The position numbers and the translations under genes were made by a program. From CAZTKP01 sp964614215 (GTDB taxonomy: Bacteria > UBP6 > UBA1177): a stretch of 8,912 nt of DNA. Positions 1 through 6,626 of this stretch are shown here, piece by piece; the first letter of the stretch is position 1, and each line of letters begins with the position of its first letter. The stretch spans positions 1-8,912 of the forward strand of contig CAZTKP010000115.1 of NCBI GenBank assembly GCA_964614215.1, written 5' to 3'. Under the pieces are notes generated by a model. That model was not told the origin of the DNA, searched no databases, and worked only from the letters and a program-made list of their open reading frames with translations.

Positions 1-717
1 CAGGCTGAAGGGGCAACAGGAAAACCTTTTGTAAAATACTGGGTACATAACGGATTTCTCACAGTTGAAGGCGAAAAGATGAGCAAGTCTCTTCACAACT
101 TCATAACTGTTGATGATGCCCTTGAGCAGTATCACAGTGAAGTTCTCAGATACTTCATGCTTTCAACTCACTATAGGACTCCAATTGATTTTTCAATGAA
201 CAATCTCAGGGAAACAGAGAAGAGACTTAGCTATTTCTACAACACTGTGAAGATGCTTGAGCAGTTTAGCAAAAAGGCGAACGGAAACGTCGAGAGAAAT
301 GATAAAGCTGTTGAATTTATTGAAGAATTTAAAGCTTCGATGGATGACGATTTTAACAGTGCAAAAGTAGTCGCAGCATTCTTCGGACTCTTTAAACATC
401 TTAACGATGTACTCGTTTCAAAGAAGACAAGACCCGCTCCTCAGCATTGCGCAGGATACCTTGAAGTCATAAATGAAGCAGGAAAAGTTCTCGGCGTTCT
501 CCAGAGAGATCCCGAAGAAATTCTTGAAGAAATTAAAGTGATCCAGATCAAAAGATACGGTGTCTCAACAGACGAAGTCGAAGGACTTATTGACCAGAGA
601 AATGCAGCCAGAAAGGAAAAGAACTTTGAAAAAGCCGATGAGATCAGAGACAAACTTCTTGAAATGAATATCCTTATCCAGGACACCCCTGAAGGCACCA
701 AGTGGAGCTTTAACTAA
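1..717 (+). CDS. cysS: Cysteinyl-tRNA synthetase, C-terminal part (5' end outside window)
   Basis: Class I aminoacyl-tRNA synthetase that attaches cysteine to tRNA-Cys in the cytoplasm. The reading frame is open from base 1, so the N-terminal catalytic half (HIGH motif, zinc site) lies upstream of the window; 238 codons are visible. Visible residues 14-31 run from YWVHNGF to the ATP-binding signature KMSKS, as in CysRS. The DALR-type anticodon-binding helical domain follows (around LRYFMLSTHYRTPIDF). The end has the family's usual C-terminal pattern: LIDQRNAARKEKNFEKADEIRD, then a Gly-Thr-x-Trp close to the stop. The 3' end is therefore complete. I see no intrinsic terminator after the TAA stop. 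The family assignment is secure; only the missing 5' part is unknown. Confidence 0.97.
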   Translation, partial: QAEGATGKPFVKYWVHNGFLTVEGEKMSKSLHNFITVDDALEQYHSEVLRYFMLSTHYRTPIDFSMNNLRETEKRLSYFYNTVKMLEQFSKKANGNVERNDKAVEFIEEFKASMDDDFNSAKVVAAFFGLFKHLNDVLVSKKTRPAPQHCAGYLEVINEAGKVLGVLQRDPEEILEEIKVIQIKRYGVSTDEVEGLIDQRNAARKEKNFEKADEIRDKLLEMNILIQDTPEGTKWSFN

Positions 718-766
718 GTCTAACTCTATAAATCTTGACATTCAATAAAATCAGCCAGTTAGCGTC

Positions 767-833
767 TCAATTGATGAATTGTCATAAAGTTGATTGACGA
801 ATTATCATAACATTGATTGACGAATTATCATAA
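767..833. repeat. Three 21-bp direct repeats, 23-bp period, upstream of the AAA ATPase gene
   Basis: Units lie at 767-787, 790-810 and 813-833, separated by the dinucleotides AG and CA. Units 2 and 3 are identical over all 21 bases; unit 1 matches them at 17 of 21. The shared core is TGAYGAATTRTCATAA. Each core has an imperfect dyad, TGA facing TCA around AATT, and unit 1 also contains CAATT-GATG-AATTG. The regular spacing is about two helical turns, as expected of tandem operator sites read from one face of the DNA. Unit 3 overlaps the likely -35 of the next gene. The repeat is a direct observation; a regulatory role is inference. The rest of the cysS-ATPase gap (718-766 and 834-876) holds only the promoter and RBS. 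Confidence 0.9.
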
Positions 834-845
834 ATATGGTAAAAA
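817..845 (+). promoter_or_regulatory. Putative sigma70-type promoter of the AAA ATPase gene
   Basis: TTGACG (817-822) lies 17 bp before TAAAAA (840-845), giving a start near 852 and a leader of about 25 nt. AAGGGGG (865-871) is the ribosome binding site, 5 nt before the ATG. The -10 is weak (4 of 6). TTGATT/TATGGT (813-818/835-840, 16-bp spacer) is an alternative. In either case the -35 sits inside repeat unit 3, so anything bound to the repeats would compete with RNA polymerase. Confidence 0.4.
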
Positions 846-876
846 TAGAGAGAACTTTCAGTAGAAGGGGGCAGTC

Positions 877-2058
877 ATGTGGGTAGGTCGTCTGGTTGCA
901 GCAGATGTAAGAAAAGCGGTTTCACAACGTCCGGCACTTTTACTTACAGGCATAAGGCAATCAGGAAAAACATCATTATTAAAAAACATGTTTCCTGATG
1001 CAGTGTATATTAATTTTGACAATGTTGATATCGCAAGAGAAGCTGAGGAAGTCCCTGAGCGTTTTTTTGAACGTTTGGAAAATGCTAACCATGTGATAAT
1101 TGATGAGATACAGTATGTCCCTTCATTGTTACGTGAATTGAAGATCAGGATTGATGCTGATAGATCCAGACGTGGAAAATGGATACTCACAGGATCTCAG
1201 AAATTCTCATTAATGAAGGAAATAAGTGAGTCTCTTGCTGGTAGAATATCTATTCTGGAGCTTAATACGCTTTCAGCAAAAGAGTTGAGACATGCAGGTA
1301 TTTCATGTGAGCCTGACAAGCTGATGTTTCGAGGAGGTTTTCCTGAACTTTGGGCAGACATGGAACTTGATAGTGCTTTGTTTTATACTGACTATATTCA
1401 GACCTATATTGAAAGAGATGTCCGTACTTTTTTAAGAATTGGAGACCTCCGCGATTTTCAGCGTTTTTTACAGGCACTTGCGATTCGTTGTGGAGGTCTT
1501 CTAAATATTTCAGATCTTTCCAGAGATGTCGGAATATCGTATAATACAGTGAAATCATGGCTATCGGTCCTTGAAGCAAGTGGCATTATCCATATTCTTC
1601 CCCCGTACTTTGAAAACATTGGAAAAAGACTTATAAAAACGCCAAAACTTTATTTTGCTGATACAGGCCTTTTAGTTTCTTTACTGAGAATTGATACAGA
1701 AGAGATGCTTATGAAACATACTCTTTTAGGATCAATCTGGGAAAATCTTGTCATATCGGAGCTTATCATCACGCAAAAAGGTGTTCCGGGAAAAACTCTT
1801 TTTTATTACAGGGATTCCAACGGTGTAGAGCTTGATGCTCTTCATATAAGCGGAGTCGATATTTTTGCTTTAGAGGTAAAAACAGCAACAAGGCCGGATG
1901 AACGGAAACTCAACTTTAAACATGTGTTGCCCAGTCTGAATAAAAAAGGCTACAGGACTCAGGCAGTAGTTGCAGCTCCGATACTTCAAGGGAAGGTGTT
2001 TTTTAAAGATTATGCGGTAATAAATCCGTTAACGGATGATTTAATCCCCCTTTCTTGA
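877..2058 (+). CDS. AAA family ATPase with DUF4143 C-terminal region (AAA_14-DUF4143)
   Basis: A 393-aa protein with the layout of the AAA_14/DUF4143 family, P-loop ATPases common in bacteria and archaea whose physiological role is not established. Visible in order: Walker A GIRQSGKT (25-32); Walker B VIIDE (73-77, acidic pair D76/E77); sensor-1-like LTGSQ (104-108); the family stretch YIERDVRTFLRIGDL (177-191); a winged-helix-like segment (about 207-238, ISDLSRDVGISYNTVKSWL); and a C-terminal PD-(D/E)XK-like core with E289/E295, D320 in GVELD and E333-V-K335. All key residues of both halves are present, so the protein looks intact. The start follows AAGGGGG at 5-nt spacing. No partner gene sits beside it: the next gene has its own promoter. 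Proteins of this type are often patchily distributed, and its place between housekeeping genes fits acquisition, but that is inference. Nuclease activity is not shown for most members. Confidence 0.9.
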   Translation: MWVGRLVAADVRKAVSQRPALLLTGIRQSGKTSLLKNMFPDAVYINFDNVDIAREAEEVPERFFERLENANHVIIDEIQYVPSLLRELKIRIDADRSRRGKWILTGSQKFSLMKEISESLAGRISILELNTLSAKELRHAGISCEPDKLMFRGGFPELWADMELDSALFYTDYIQTYIERDVRTFLRIGDLRDFQRFLQALAIRCGGLLNISDLSRDVGISYNTVKSWLSVLEASGIIHILPPYFENIGKRLIKTPKLYFADTGLLVSLLRIDTEEMLMKHTLLGSIWENLVISELIITQKGVPGKTLFYYRDSNGVELDALHISGVDIFALEVKTATRPDERKLNFKHVLPSLNKKGYRTQAVVAAPILQGKVFFKDYAVINPLTDDLIPLS

Positions 2059-2083
2059 TAAATCATTCCCATAAGAGTAAAAT
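2055..2083 (+). promoter_or_regulatory. Predicted promoter of the lipoprotein 5'-nucleotidase gene
   Basis: TTGATA (2055-2060) and TAAAAT (2078-2083) are separated by exactly 17 bp, each matching the sigma70 consensus at 5 of 6. Transcription would start near 2090, followed by the SD TGAGGA (2097-2102) and the ATG at 2109. The -35 overlaps the stop codon of the upstream ATPase gene. Promoter, leader and RBS are all well placed, so independent transcription is likely. Confidence 0.6.
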
Positions 2084-2108
2084 ATCTCAACTTTACTGAG
2101 GATACTGG

Positions 2109-3704
2109 ATGCTGAGATTCCTTTTTATAGTTTCAGTGCTGCTGACAGTTTCATGTTCAAATGATCTGACGATTCTGCATGTGAATGACACTCACTCCCA
2201 TCTTTTCGGTGGCAGGGTCTACTGTGAATACAAGGACAAGCCTTATGAGTTCGATGTTGGCGGATACGGCGCTATCATGCAGGTTGTCGACAAGGTGAGA
2301 AGTGAAAAAGAGAACACGGTTTTTGTTCACGCGGGCGACATGATCCAGGGGACAAGATACTTCAGAGAGTTTCAGGGAACGGCGGACATTAAGCTGATGA
2401 ACGAGGCGGGTCTTGACGCTCTTGCTCTTGGAAATCACGAGTTCGATAAAGGTTCACGTTTCCTTGCAGATCTGGTGAAAAAAGCTCAGTTTCCGATTCT
2501 GGCGGCAAACATTGAGATCGATGAGGATCTTGATCTTGCTAAAAATATAAAACCATACATTGTAAAAGGCAGCTGGCCTTATAAAACTGCATTTATCGGT
2601 GTGATAACTCCTGACACAGGTTCAATTTCATCTCCGGGAAGCGGAATTAAGTTCACTGATCCTGTAAAAACGGTTCAGACCTGGATAAGATGTCTTGAAA
2701 AAGATGGTATAGACCAGTTCGTAGTTCTTTCTCACCTCGGTTACAGGGAAGATGTTGAGCTGGCAAAAAACGTTGTAGGGATCGATGTGATCGTGGGTGG
2801 ACATTCCCATACTCTGCTTGGCTACACAGGTCTTCACTGTATGCCTTCAAAAGCGGATTATCCAAAGATCGTGAAAGATCCGCAGGGTAGGGACGTTCTT
2901 ATAGTTCAAGCTTGGGATCATGCAAGGGCGATTGGTAAACTTGATGTGACCTTTAACTTTGACGGGGAAATTGAAAAGCATTCCGGAAAGATACTTTTTC
3001 CTATTAAAAAGGACGTGAAACTGCCGTTCCCTGATAAAAGATCACCTTTTAATGAGTTTATCAGACTTGAAGATAACAAGGTGATAGATGCGAAGATGAA
3101 AGTCTATCAGGCATCGGCTCTGACAAAGTATAAGAAAGTCGTGGCAAATGTCACGGAAGAGCTTGAACACCGCTGGGAAAAGGGAAGTGACCTTGCACCG
3201 CTTGTAGCTGATTCGATAATATGGAAGCTTAAAAAAGAGGAAATAAACGTCGATGTCGCTATGCAGAATGCCGGCGGAGTCAGAAAGTCGCTTCATAAAG
3301 GTGACGTAACACTCGGAGAGATTTACGATGTACTTCCATTTTTTAATTATGTCGCCATTCTTAAAATTAAGGGAAAAGATCTTGTATCAGCATTTAAAAG
3401 AACTGTAGAGCTTGCTTCAAAAGGAGTCCATCAGGGAGCATTCCCTTATCTTTCAGGAATGAGATTTGATGTTGTAAATGGTCAGGCGGAAAACTTCAGA
3501 CTTGTAAAAGATGGAGTTGAAAGTCCAGTTGATCCTGAAAAAGAATATCTCTTTGCAACAGATTCCTACATTGCTCAGGGTGGAAACGGATACAATGAAT
3601 TTTCTCACATCAGAAAGATCGAAATGACTCAGTTTATCGTAAGTGACATCTTCGCTGAGTACTGTCTGGAAGTAAAAAATCTGTCAAAAAGGAAAGAGAA
3701 TTAG
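2109..3704 (+). CDS. 5'-nucleotidase / UshA-like metallophosphoesterase, lipoprotein
   Basis: A 531-aa extracytoplasmic phosphoesterase of the 5'-nucleotidase/UshA/CpdB superfamily, which dephosphorylates nucleotides or related phosphoesters outside the cytoplasm for scavenging. Residues 1-16 are a short lipoprotein signal peptide ending in lipobox LTVSC (lipidated C16; Ser at +2 suggests outer-membrane sorting). The metallophosphoesterase domain (about 20-240) has all dinuclear-metal motifs: NDTH (26-29), GD (76-77), GNHEFD (108-113), SHLG (208-211) and GGHSH (230-234). The 5'-nucleotidase C-terminal substrate domain (about 340-510) has NAGGVR (387-392), PYLSGMRFDV and IAQGGNGY (488-495). 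The catalytic fold begins almost directly after the lipid anchor. Start: ATG six nt after TGAGGA, with the signal peptide right at the N-terminus. The 3' end overlaps the convergent chaperone gene. The exact substrate (nucleoside monophosphate, UDP-sugar or 2',3'-cyclic nucleotide) cannot be read from the sequence. Confidence 0.93.
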   Translation: MLRFLFIVSVLLTVSCSNDLTILHVNDTHSHLFGGRVYCEYKDKPYEFDVGGYGAIMQVVDKVRSEKENTVFVHAGDMIQGTRYFREFQGTADIKLMNEAGLDALALGNHEFDKGSRFLADLVKKAQFPILAANIEIDEDLDLAKNIKPYIVKGSWPYKTAFIGVITPDTGSISSPGSGIKFTDPVKTVQTWIRCLEKDGIDQFVVLSHLGYREDVELAKNVVGIDVIVGGHSHTLLGYTGLHCMPSKADYPKIVKDPQGRDVLIVQAWDHARAIGKLDVTFNFDGEIEKHSGKILFPIKKDVKLPFPDKRSPFNEFIRLEDNKVIDAKMKVYQASALTKYKKVVANVTEELEHRWEKGSDLAPLVADSIIWKLKKEEINVDVAMQNAGGVRKSLHKGDVTLGEIYDVLPFFNYVAILKIKGKDLVSAFKRTVELASKGVHQGAFPYLSGMRFDVVNGQAENFRLVKDGVESPVDPEKEYLFATDSYIAQGGNGYNEFSHIRKIEMTQFIVSDIFAEYCLEVKNLSKRKEN

Positions 3705-5599
3705 AAAAGATCGCTGACTTCGCCGGGATCTTCAGTTTTATCGATGAGATTTCTATATGTGCCTTTGAGGGTATCAAGTTTAGTTTCGATATCCTGAAGT
3801 TTCTCAAGCTGGAGCTTATCGCCTCTAAGATAGGCTTTTGTTCCTGAAATAAGAGTTTCCATCTTATCCATTCTGTCAACTCCGACCTTTGAATCCGAAA
3901 AGATCTGATAGAGTTTCGGTTTCATTTTTTCAAGGTCGTAGAGATAGTTCTCAATGCTTCCCACGATCTCTTCGATCATTGTTTTTTCGGCAAGTTCAAG
4001 ATAGTAATCGGAATTTTCCTCGATCTTTTCCGCAAGTTCATCCTGAGAAAGATTTCCTGTTGATGCCACGGTGATCTTCTGCGTGGTTCCCGTATCCAGA
4101 TCACAGGCCTGAACCGTAACGATACCGTTTATGTCTATCTCGTATGTAACTTTGATCTTAACTTCGCCTCTCTTTGCCTTTCTGAGGCCGTCAAGTTCAA
4201 ATTCACCAAGGATCTCATTTTCTGAAGCTACAAGAGAATCACCCTGCAGAAGAAGTATCTTTGCCTTTTCCTGATCGTCTCTTGAAGTAACAAAAATATC
4301 ATCGACCGAAGTTGGAACTGTGGAATTTTTCGGTATAAGTGTGTAGAACATGTTCTTCCCGACAGCAATTCCCAGATTGTGAGGAGTAACGTCCAGAAGA
4401 AGCATATCGACATCCTCGTCACCAGGTGTGTTCTGATCAAGCATCTGAGCCTGAATAGCGGCACCTATTGCAACTGTTTCGTCAGGATTGATGTTCTTAA
4501 GGATCGGAACCTCTTCGCAGAAGTCGTTAAGACGAGTCTGAATGAGAGGCATTCTTGTCTGTCCGCCGATAAGAATAATTCCGGAAAGAGCATTAGCTTC
4601 AAGATGAACTTCCTTCAATGTTCTGTCAAAAGTTTTGATAGCTTTTTCAAGATAAGGTGTAGCAAGTTCTTCCAGAGTTTCTCTTGTGATCTCTGTCTTA
4701 TAGTGAATGAAATCACCTTCGACTTCCTTAAGATAGGGGATCTCTATCGAAGTTTTTGTCTGGATCGTAAGATTTTTCTTTGCTGTTTCAGCATAATCTC
4801 TAAGTCTCTGGAGAATAAGGTTGTCATCGAGATCGGTCACACCGTAGTTTTCTGCAAGATCCTCAAGAAAATGCTCAAAAAGAGCGTTGGTGATATCCTC
4901 TCCGCCGAGAAATGTGTTTCCGGCAGTTGCGATAACGTTGAATGTTCCTTCCGAAACTTCCATGAGCGTAATATCGAAAGTTCCGCCGCCGAAATCAAAG
5001 ACAGCAAGGAGCTTCTCCTCTTCCGTTCCCTGAGAAAACCCGTAGGCAAGAGCTGCTGCAGTCGGTTCGTTGATTATTCTCAGAACGTCTATTCCAGCTA
5101 TTAAAGCAGCATCTTTTGTTGCCTGGCGCTGTTTGTTGTTGAAATATGCAGGAACTGTAATAACCGCTTTTGTTACAGTTTCTCCGAGGTATTTTTCTGC
5201 AGTGCTTCTAAGTTCTGTAAGTATGAAAGACGAAATCTCTTCAGCCGAATAGGATTTTTCCGTAGAAGGAATGAACAGTGAGAGTCCATCGCTTTTTTCA
5301 CTGGGGATGACCTTGTATGAAAGTGTCGGAAGCAGCTGCGAGACAACCGGGCTTTTGAAACTGTGGCCCATAAGTCTCTTTACACAGTAGATAGTATTTT
5401 CCGTGTTTATAAGCATCTGCTGGTATGCAGCGTGACCGCATACTTTTTCCAGATTTCCTGTTTCCTCGTTTTTTATAAAACTGACAATTGAAGGGATAGT
5501 GTTCCTTCCACCCGCGTCTTTAATAACTTCGGCCTGATTATTTCTTATAACAGCAACGCAGGAGTTAGTAGTACCTAAATCTATACCGATAACTGTCAT
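3701..5599 (-). CDS. Hsp70/DnaK-family molecular chaperone (divergent solo DnaK paralogue)
   Basis: Cytoplasmic ATP-driven chaperone of the Hsp70 family; 632 aa from the chosen start, against 638 in E. coli DnaK. The nucleotide-binding domain is fully recognisable: GIDLGTTNS (5-13), VPAYFNNKQRQATKDAA (about 149-165), INEPTAAALAYG (176-187), FDFGGGTFDIT (201-211), LIGGQTRMP (343-351) and INPDETVAIGAA (370-381). The interdomain linker LLLDVTP (400-406) is kept, as are most positions that contact J-domain proteins in E. coli DnaK. The substrate-binding domain and lid are more divergent. The helical C-terminus ends in DLF, without the acidic EEVD-like or disordered tail of housekeeping DnaKs. No grpE, dnaJ or hrcA lies nearby. 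Start: the ATG at 5599 is preceded by GGAG at 5-nt spacing, while the upstream ATG at 5614 has no SD and would add only MNGAE before the conserved N-terminus. Probably an accessory Hsp70 rather than the main DnaK; HscA is less likely because no isc genes are seen. Confidence 0.92.
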   Translation of the reverse strand: MTVIGIDLGTTNSCVAVIRNNQAEVIKDAGGRNTIPSIVSFIKNEETGNLEKVCGHAAYQQMLINTENTIYCVKRLMGHSFKSPVVSQLLPTLSYKVIPSEKSDGLSLFIPSTEKSYSAEEISSFILTELRSTAEKYLGETVTKAVITVPAYFNNKQRQATKDAALIAGIDVLRIINEPTAAALAYGFSQGTEEEKLLAVFDFGGGTFDITLMEVSEGTFNVIATAGNTFLGGEDITNALFEHFLEDLAENYGVTDLDDNLILQRLRDYAETAKKNLTIQTKTSIEIPYLKEVEGDFIHYKTEITRETLEELATPYLEKAIKTFDRTLKEVHLEANALSGIILIGGQTRMPLIQTRLNDFCEEVPILKNINPDETVAIGAAIQAQMLDQNTPGDEDVDMLLLDVTPHNLGIAVGKNMFYTLIPKNSTVPTSVDDIFVTSRDDQEKAKILLLQGDSLVASENEILGEFELDGLRKAKRGEVKIKVTYEIDINGIVTVQACDLDTGTTQKITVASTGNLSQDELAEKIEENSDYYLELAEKTMIEEIVGSIENYLYDLEKMKPKLYQIFSDSKVGVDRMDKMETLISGTKAYLRGDKLQLEKLQDIETKLDTLKGTYRNLIDKTEDPGEVSDLF

Positions 5600-5604
5600 T
5601 TCCG

Positions 5605-5608
5605 CTCC
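5605..5608 (-). promoter_or_regulatory. SD that decides the DnaK-like start codon
   Basis: GGAG on the - strand lies 5 nt before the ATG at 5599. It sits downstream of the first in-frame ATG (5614), so it can serve only the internal start. No purine-rich SD precedes 5614, where the sequence is TATATTTT. Confidence 0.8.
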
Positions 5609-5632
5609 ATTCATAAAATATACACTGTGGTG

Positions 5633-5661
5633 ATGTTAGAGTAAAAACGTTATAATCTCAA
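5633..5661 (-). promoter_or_regulatory. Putative promoter of the DnaK-like gene
   Basis: On the - strand TTGAGA (5661-5656) is followed after 17 bp by TAACAT (5638-5633), giving a start near 5626 and a leader of about 27 nt before the ATG at 5599. The -35 matches consensus at 5 of 6 and the -10 at 4 of 6. TATATT at 5622-5617 is an alternative -10 but lacks a good -35. An inverted repeat, TAAAAAC (5642-5648) and GTTTTTA (5662-5668), brackets the -35. No CIRCE element (HrcA operator) is present. The chaperone can therefore be expressed apart from tkt-xerC. Confidence 0.45.
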
Positions 5662-5729
5662 GTTTTTATGTTCTATTTTTGTTGTTTTAGGGGATATATT
5701 TACCCGATTTTTCATTTTTTTCTGTAGCT

Positions 5730-6620
5730 TTAAACATCTTTCTCCCCTTTTTTCGAGCCCGGATGGGCTTTGTTGTAGACTTTTTTAAGCTGATCTATCG
5801 AAAGATGTGTATAGATCTCCGTTGTTGAAAGGTTGCTGTGTCCAAGCAGATGCTGGAGGTAGCGCAGGTTCATTCCATTCTCGAGAAAATGGGTCGCAAA
5901 ACTGTGTCTGAGCATGTGCGGAGTCACTTTTCTGAAAATTCCCGCTTCTCTTGCAATGTGGTCCAGAATATACTGCACACCTCTTTCTGTAAGGCCTTTC
6001 CCTTTGAGATTCATAAAAATTATTGCGTTGGGCTCCTTGTTTCCTTCACGTTTTAGAAGGTAAGTGTCGATCGAACTTACAGCCTGTTTTGTAACAGGAA
6101 GAAGTCTTTCCTTCTTTCCTTTTCCAAGGACGTTGAGAGTTCTGTCACGTTTGTCCAGATCCTTTATTTTAAGCGACACAAGTTCTCCCACACGGACTCC
6201 GCTGCTGTAGAGAAGCTCAATTATCGCCCTGTCACGAAGACCTTTTTCATCGCTTTTAAAAGGAAAATCTATCAGAAGAAGCATTTCCTCCTTTGTCAGT
6301 GCGCCCGGAAGAGTTGATGTGTTTTTAGGGCAGGTGAGTGTAAGTGCAGGATTTTCTTCAATTATTTCTCTCTTTGTGAGGAAAGAGTAAAAATGTCTTA
6401 TTGCCGCTACTTTTCTGTGCAGAGATGTTGCTGTGACTTCGGAAAAAATGGCTCCCAAATAATCCTTAAGATCATCTTTATCAAGATCGTTGAGCTCCAT
6501 TCCGCTTTCGAGGAAATACTTTTCAAGAAGCTCAACGTCTTTGCAGTAGCCTTTTGCTGTGTTAAGTGAATAACGTTTTTCGTGAATTAAATAGTCTCTG
6601 AATAAAGAGATACTGCTCAT
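5730..6620 (-). CDS. xerC: Site-specific tyrosine recombinase, XerC/XerD family
   Basis: A 296-aa tyrosine recombinase of the Xer type, which in a XerC-XerD pair resolves chromosome dimers at dif during division. Length is typical of the family (about 300 aa). The N-terminal SAM-like core-binding domain (about 5-90) has the usual pattern FxxYLxxEKxYSxNTxxxYxxDV. The C-terminal catalytic domain (about 105-285) has the full active site: R143 in SSGVRVGEL, K167 in LGKGKKER, H235 and R238 in HMLRHSFATH, H261 in LLGHSN, and nucleophile Y270 in TEIYTHLS. Whether it is the XerC or the XerD partner cannot be settled from one sequence, so the symbol is provisional. It lies 6 nt downstream of tkt in the same frame (TAA-GTC-CGC-ATG). 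No SD precedes the ATG, so initiation probably depends on ribosomes finishing tkt. The 5' end abuts a palindrome that may modulate read-through. No dif-like site was found in the window. Confidence 0.94.
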   Translation of the reverse strand: MSSISLFRDYLIHEKRYSLNTAKGYCKDVELLEKYFLESGMELNDLDKDDLKDYLGAIFSEVTATSLHRKVAAIRHFYSFLTKREIIEENPALTLTCPKNTSTLPGALTKEEMLLLIDFPFKSDEKGLRDRAIIELLYSSGVRVGELVSLKIKDLDKRDRTLNVLGKGKKERLLPVTKQAVSSIDTYLLKREGNKEPNAIIFMNLKGKGLTERGVQYILDHIAREAGIFRKVTPHMLRHSFATHFLENGMNLRYLQHLLGHSNLSTTEIYTHLSIDQLKKVYNKAHPGSKKGEKDV

Positions 6621-6626
6621 GCGGAC

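Noticed and set aside
735..740. TTGACA as the -35 of a promoter right after cysS
   Set aside because: The hexamer is perfect, but no acceptable -10 lies 16-18 bp downstream (GTTAGC and neighbours), and no gene begins close by.
877..3704. A toxin-antitoxin or defence pair formed by the ATPase and the metallophosphoesterase
   Set aside because: The second gene has a lipoprotein signal peptide and the full 5'-nucleotidase domain set, so it acts outside the cytoplasm. It also has its own promoter, and nothing ties the two functionally.
3707..3732. AAGATC/GATCTT inverted repeat as a terminator for the nucleotidase gene
   Set aside because: The 6-bp arms enclose a 14-nt loop and are followed by only a short interrupted T-run (TTCAGTTTTA). 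It also lies in the coding 3' end of the DnaK-like gene, so the stem is too weak to call.
4379..5104. A 241-codon open frame on the + strand opposite the DnaK-like gene
   Set aside because: It lies wholly inside a secure coding sequence on the other strand, is rich in Cys, Ser and Phe with no recognisable motif, and has no obvious SD. It is an antisense shadow produced by the codon bias of the real gene, as are the shorter open frames opposite tkt, xerC and the nucleotidase gene.
5690..5720. GGG-ATATATTTA-CCC followed by T-rich sequence as a terminator after xerC
   Set aside because: The stem is only three or four pairs, and on the - strand, where xerC is transcribed, it is not followed by a U-tract. 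On the + strand there is no gene for it to terminate.
5599..5730. CIRCE/HrcA operator upstream of the DnaK-like gene
   Set aside because: No TTAGCACTC-N9-GAGTGCTAA or near match is present on either strand between xerC and the chaperone gene.
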